A stretch of DNA of 64,000 nucleotides. Origin: Polytrichum commune (Eukaryota > Streptophyta > Polytrichopsida > Polytrichales > Polytrichaceae). Position numbers and translations under genes: made by a program. Below are positions 59,267 to 64,000 of this stretch, one piece after another (position 1 is the stretch's first letter; each line of letters starts with the position of its first letter). The DNA is taken from contig OX485809.1 in assembly GCA_950295325.1 (NCBI GenBank), positions 17,980,001 through 18,044,000 of the forward strand. Reading direction: 5' to 3'. Under the pieces are notes generated by a model that was not told the origin of the DNA, ran no database searches, and saw nothing but the letters and a program-made list of their open reading frames with translations.

Positions 59267-60929
59267 GAGTTAAGTTGTTTCAAAGAGTCCACACATGTTG
59301 AAGAAGAAGACATCACATATTTATTCCCTTTGAATTAGCTGATGGGATCGATGAATGCTCATGATTCGGGCCTCATGTTGAGCGACTAACCCTAATGAAG
59401 GAATGTGAGGCAGATGTCATTGGCCAATGTGGATGCAACACGTGTCAATATTCTTCCAAAAACAATCATTTTTGTCAAACCAAACAACATTGGAGGGTAT
59501 GTTGAGGATTTCACTTTTTTTTTTGATACCGATAGAGTATGGTTATTTGATAGTGTTTTTCCTTCTTCATGTTGTTTGGGTGTATATATCATAAAAGACT
59601 TTTCATACCTAAGCAAAAGTGTTTAAGTATTAGTATGGGTATAGAATGGTATTCACCCAAATAATAACTCGGCAATTCATAGATTCTCTCACCTTGATAT
59701 ACCCACCAAATACTGATAATTGGTTGGTATTATAACTTTGATATCTATGGGTAGGTCTTTTGATATCATTGTTGATGTCCCATTGATGTTGATTATTGAT
59801 ACCATGCATTCACATGTATTGCACACCAATAGTAGAATGCTCCCAAACTTACTAGTGTTAGTCTCGTATATAATGTGGATGATAAATAAAGTGGATTGCA
59901 TCAATTCTCAAATGTCTTAGAGTGGAGCATGTATAGGTAGTGTCATATCAACACAATCACAAGTGGCATGATGTGTTAGCATGGCTTGGCATTACCCATA
60001 TATGGTTGAATGTGCAACCATGACAAGTGGCATAGTGTGATGCATACCAATGGCAATGGCAATGCCACATGACATATGTCCAACATCCAATTGTTCATTT
60101 TATTTCTATTAAAACAATGCATATAGTGCATGCATCTAAAATTAAATTGATTTATCTATAAAAAACTCATGATTCAACTGAAAATCAAATAAAGTTCCTG
60201 CATGCAAGAGGTTTTCCATAATTTCAAAGGCTAAGGACAATTCTACACCAAGCACTAAGATCAGGGGGTGTTAAATCAAATAAAAATGATTATAGGAAGA
60301 TATCAACTCTATATGCTCCACATGTTCACTTCAAGTTGTGAGTTCCCATGACTAAATCTAATTCCTAAAATTGCTAGACTCTACGTAGAAAGAGTTGAAA
60401 CTACAATATAGTTAGTGAAAGACTTCCTCTTGTTCTTAATGTATTTTGGTGTTGGCTTGTTGGTCTTTTGTCTATTCTCACATGAACATGAATTCCCCAT
60501 TGATTTCCACCCCCCCCCCCTTTTAAATACATATTTACGCTTGTATATGGGGTGACCTTGTTCTTACAACCATAATTTGAGAACAAGAATCACCTTCTTG
60601 GATCCTAAAGATTGGGGCAATTGGAAGTTGGAAGTTGGAAGAGGATAGACCTTGGGGGGTTGACTCTTCATTAAAAAGCTTAATGATGTGCATAGATCAC
60701 TATGAAATTAAACTCCCTATATACAAGAAGTTAACAAAGAGTAATAGATGAATATATACTAACGGCAAGCTAGAAAATGTTCTCATGTACTTACACTAAG
60801 CTTTTCAATGTAATGTAATAAATGCCTCCACTACATATACAAACATAAATCTCAAGATAAATAAGCATATATTAAATGTAAAGTACATTTTCACTTTCCA
60901 ATGGGAAAGTCATTGAACTTTTTTCATTC
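59267..60929. other. Intergenic; no gene seen
   Basis: AT-rich sequence. One homopolymer C run (about 10 bases) near 60511. Nothing else could be supported. Confidence 0.5.
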
Positions 60930-60949
60930 ATAGCACGGAACTCAACGAC

Positions 60950-61250
60950 TGCATCAAGCAAACAATGACAAGAGTATAATTAGTAAGCCACAATCCAGAG
61001 AGCAAAACTCGATGGAGCCCATGAGTGCTCCAAGAGCCTTTAGTTTGTGAAAACCCTAGAACCCAAATGCAAACCCCAATAACAATGGACGAGGTAGTCA
61101 TTAGGGACTATTGCCGTATGACAAATATGGATGAAAATGCAAATAGGATGAAACTTACATATGTATTGTCAAATTTTCCTCTAAACCGTAGGCCCCCCTC
61201 TTGTACATCTACCTTTACTTCAACATTGTTAATTAAAAAAAATTAAATGA
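60950..61250 (+). repeat. Left arm of a long inverted repeat
   Basis: The segment around 61060-61215 (AAATGCAAACC ... GGTAGTCATT ... TCTAAACC(G/A)TAGGCCC ... TACATCTACCTT) recurs inverted at about 62985-63140. No coding role is apparent. Confidence 0.65.
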
Positions 61251-62063
61251 ACAAATTAGAGAAAACATAACACCCTCTAGAGACAATGACACCACAAAAG
61301 GTCCAAAACTTTATATTACATACCATAAATCTATACACTTGAAATTGCCAATGAAACTGAGGCAATAGATATGTAAGTTTCATCCAATTTCCACTTTATC
61401 CATATTTATCATACTACCACCACTAGAAAAGTCTAAAATATCTTCAAAAACACAAGTTAGAGGAACTCATGCATCCCCACTAGCAAATCTTGAGTGACAT
61501 CCTTGCACATCTCCGTGTGTGGGGAACAAAATGCTAATGTACATCAAAACACTTGGCATGCCACAATGATAAACCGTGCACAATTAAGACATGGCATTTT
61601 AATTATTAGAGGAAAGAAGAGAAGATGAAGGCCTTTAAAAGACATTTTGTAGGGGAGACTAATGAGGATGTACTTGTGGACATATTAATGTCATGAAATT
61701 AAATTATGGGAGTACACCTCAAAAGTCTAATGGCCTTAGGTTTTTTGGATCCCTCCTCTATATGTTTCATGGAAACAAATATATATATTCAAGAGTTCAA
61801 CTATGCTTAACCCGTTTCACCTCTTGCTCCTTTAACATAGTATACCCATCAAGAACCCAGGGGGTGGACTCTTCATACCACCTAGAAAAGAAAGAAAGAA
61901 AGAAAAATTACGCCTGCACATTGTACCGGCATGAATGCGAGCCCGTTATCCAAATGCTTACCACGGCGGACCATGTTGTAGCATGGGGAGTTATGCCTCT
62001 TTTGGGAGGTGGGCTCTATTAGTAAGTAAATAAAAATAAAATAAAAATAAATTTTAGTCCCAT

Positions 62064-62838
62064 TTTAGGGAGGTGGGATGGTAGTTTGTTTATTTTCAAG
62101 TTTCCTTTTGTTGAGTACGAGGTAGGTTAGGTATTTAATGACATTTTGATGTATATTTTTCATGAGAGTTTTGATGCTAGACTTTGGGATTTTGAGGTTG
62201 GCTAGTTGGTTGATAGATTGTTCGTGTATAGCTCCTCTTACTCCACCTATAATAGTGATAAGGGGGTTCGTTTTCCAGCCTTTGTTTTAATTTGTATAGT
62301 ATTAATTAGTGGGTCGTATTTTGCATGTTTTCGTGTGAGGACTTGTTTGGGGAATTTGTCATGGCAGTATATGAATTCAATGAATTGTATTGTGTGTGTG
62401 GGTGAGGGTAGTAACGGTGTTGGAGTGTGGTTTGGGGCTCCGATTATACATAGGATATTTGGTCTTAGTTTGGCGATGAGGTGTACCGCATTATTGTGGC
62501 GAGCTATTCTTAGGCCTTTTAGATAAGGGTGTTTGCACATTGATAGTAAATGGGGCCACGTGTCTCTGTCATTTTTGTGGCATAGTGTGCAATTGGGGTT
62601 TTGAAATTTGAGAGGTCAAAATATGTTTTTTCTATGGTTACCCATGTATTGGGCATATCTAAATTTTAGTGTTAGGGTGATTTGGGCATCCGTTACTTTT
62701 TTGTTTTTCCAGAAATGGTTGGAGAGTTTCTGATTTGTTTGTTTGTTGGATAGCCATTTATCTACATATGGGAATTTATTTTGGGCAATTATTACTTTGC
62801 GGTTGTCGTGTGCTTTTATTAGGAAGTTGTGTATGTTT
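62064..62838 (-). mobile_element. Second R2-like LINE remnant
   Basis: In order on the minus strand: KWLSNKQTNQKLSNHFWKN, a TGA, then the same knuckle C-X2-C-X9-H-X4-C (CTLCHKNDRDTWPHLLSMC). Then LRPNILCIIG, IQFIEFIYCHDKF and RKHAKYDPL follow, and after a one-base frame change GWKTNPLITI and VLNKRKLENKQ. It is clearly the same family as the remnant at 25.2 kb but considerably diverged. It has one stop and at least one frameshift, and no reverse transcriptase part. Confidence 0.6.
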
Positions 62839-62929
62839 CTAATGCCTCCATTACCACCTATGAACTAATGTGAGTGTAAGAACGGGTATTATTTGAAGCA
62901 TTAGTGTACATAATAACATGAGGGTGAGG

Positions 62930-63300
62930 TGTTATTCCTCTCTAGAATGTACGTCCAAAAAGGCTATTAAGAAATATGAAGCATTTAAGGTAGATGTACA
63001 AAAGGGCCTATGGTTTAGAGAAAACTTGACAACATATGTGTTAATTTCATCCGAATCATGTTTTTATCCTCTATTTGTCCTATGGTAATAATCCTCAATG
63101 ACTACCTTGTTCATTTTTGTCATGGTTTGCATTTTGGATTCTGGGTGATTACAAACTAACCAAGATATGTACAAGTTGGATAAATACAACAATTCCACCC
63201 CCAATGGGCGAAGATGTAATTGAAGATGGGGACATAGTTGTTTGGAATTTCTTGAGTTGTATTGTTGTAGAAACATGGCATCCTCGGCTCTTCAACTCTT
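62930..63300 (-). repeat. Right arm of the long inverted repeat
   Basis: The inverted match to 60950-61250. The two arms enclose about 1.7 kb, including the second LINE remnant. The match is clear at 62985-63140 and fades outside. Confidence 0.6.
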
Positions 63301-64000
63301 CATTCCAAGGCTAGCGCTTAGAGTTTGTGGCTAATATTGAAGTTGAGATTTGGAGATTTGTGTAGGAGCTGCATTCTAGAATTAGTGTTGAAGATGTTCA
63401 ATGTAGGTTGGTTTTGTTCCTGCATAAAGCTAGTAATCCACTGAGGTTGTAGATTTTTTGAAGTTCACTAGGTATGAACATTGTGTGCCATGATATTTTA
63501 AAAAGGAAATGGATACATAACATTTTGTGGCATTGTGAACATTGCTCATTGTTCGTGTTAAGTATGTGTTATTTCGGTTTGACATTTGTCTTGGGGATAT
63601 TGGGTCTGCAATGAAATGAGTGGCAACTTTAAACCCTAAACCATGAGAACCTTAACCATGGGGTAACCACGTAACCAAACACATTCAACATATCGTGTGT
63701 TGCTATTGCGTGCAATGTTTTTAACATATTGACTTATTATGGACAAAAATATATAGCCTTTTTGTATACATGACATGTGCACAAAAATCTTATTTAATAT
63801 TGCCTTACCTAAATCCACACAACAACATGTGATTGAATGGGCACCCATGGAGAAAGACAATGCCAACCTTTGGGGCTAGAGTGAATGAGGGACGCTTCAC
63901 CTTTATCATAGTTGTGAGCTCATATGTGAACCTGGAGCGGGTTGAGCGAGCAGGGCTATGAGACAAGTGCTACTTGTTTGAGGTGATCCCTATTAGTAAT
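63301..64000. other. Intergenic to the window edge; no gene seen
   Basis: AT-rich sequence without recognisable features. Confidence 0.5.

Overview
This looks like about 64 kb of nuclear DNA from a land plant with a repeat-rich genome. The clues are long introns, transposon remnants between genes, and five recognisable plant genes: plastid fibrillin FBN6, NEDD1, an AP2/ERF factor, a CRT-like transporter, and an uncharacterised plant Cys-motif family. Two further clues hint at a plant outside the angiosperms, but neither proves it. One is a scrap of mitochondrial nad1 whose reading is closer, as I remember it, to bryophyte or lycophyte NAD1. The other is a pair of LINE remnants with R2-like CCHC and restriction-like-endonuclease features. 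No bacterial operon, CRISPR array, rRNA or tRNA was seen.

Layout. 0-4.3 kb: a minus-strand Myb/SANT (trihelix-like) gene in two pieces, split by a 2.8 kb repeat-bearing gap and carrying in-frame stops. About 4.3-10.0 kb: a hAT DNA transposon with similar inverted ends and CGG/CCG subterminal motifs. Its transposase is broken only by one stop and one frameshift, and two spliceable exons of a pterin-4a-carbinolamine dehydratase gene lie inside it. 10.2-13.9 kb: FBN6 in four exons, beginning about 0.2 kb beyond the hAT end, with introns full of small repeats and hairpins. 15-22 kb: several short inverted-repeat elements, interrupted by a two-exon gene for the Cys-motif family (17.3-18.9 kb). 25.2-26.1 kb: the first LINE remnant.

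30.1-38.5 kb: the gamma-tubulin recruiting protein NEDD1 in eleven exons, including one intron that seems to use a GC donor. 40.7-42.3 kb: a MATE transporter pseudogene. 42.8-43.6 kb: two copies of one MITE lying back to back. 44.3 kb: the nad1 scrap. 47.0-49.8 kb: an AP2/ERF gene with three tandem repeats upstream and a duplicated 3' end. 53.9-55.8 kb: a CRT-like (CLT) transporter on the minus strand. 56-64 kb: more MITEs and the second LINE remnant, which lies inside an inverted repeat.

The host genes do not form a pathway; they are ordinary neighbours. What links the window is the mobile DNA. At least four, probably five, elements share the pattern TNA + GGG...CCC + TNA, which suggests one PIF/Harbinger-like non-autonomous group. 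Exon borders were set by eye from reading frame, GT/AG signals and remembered family sequences. No alignment or RNA evidence was available.
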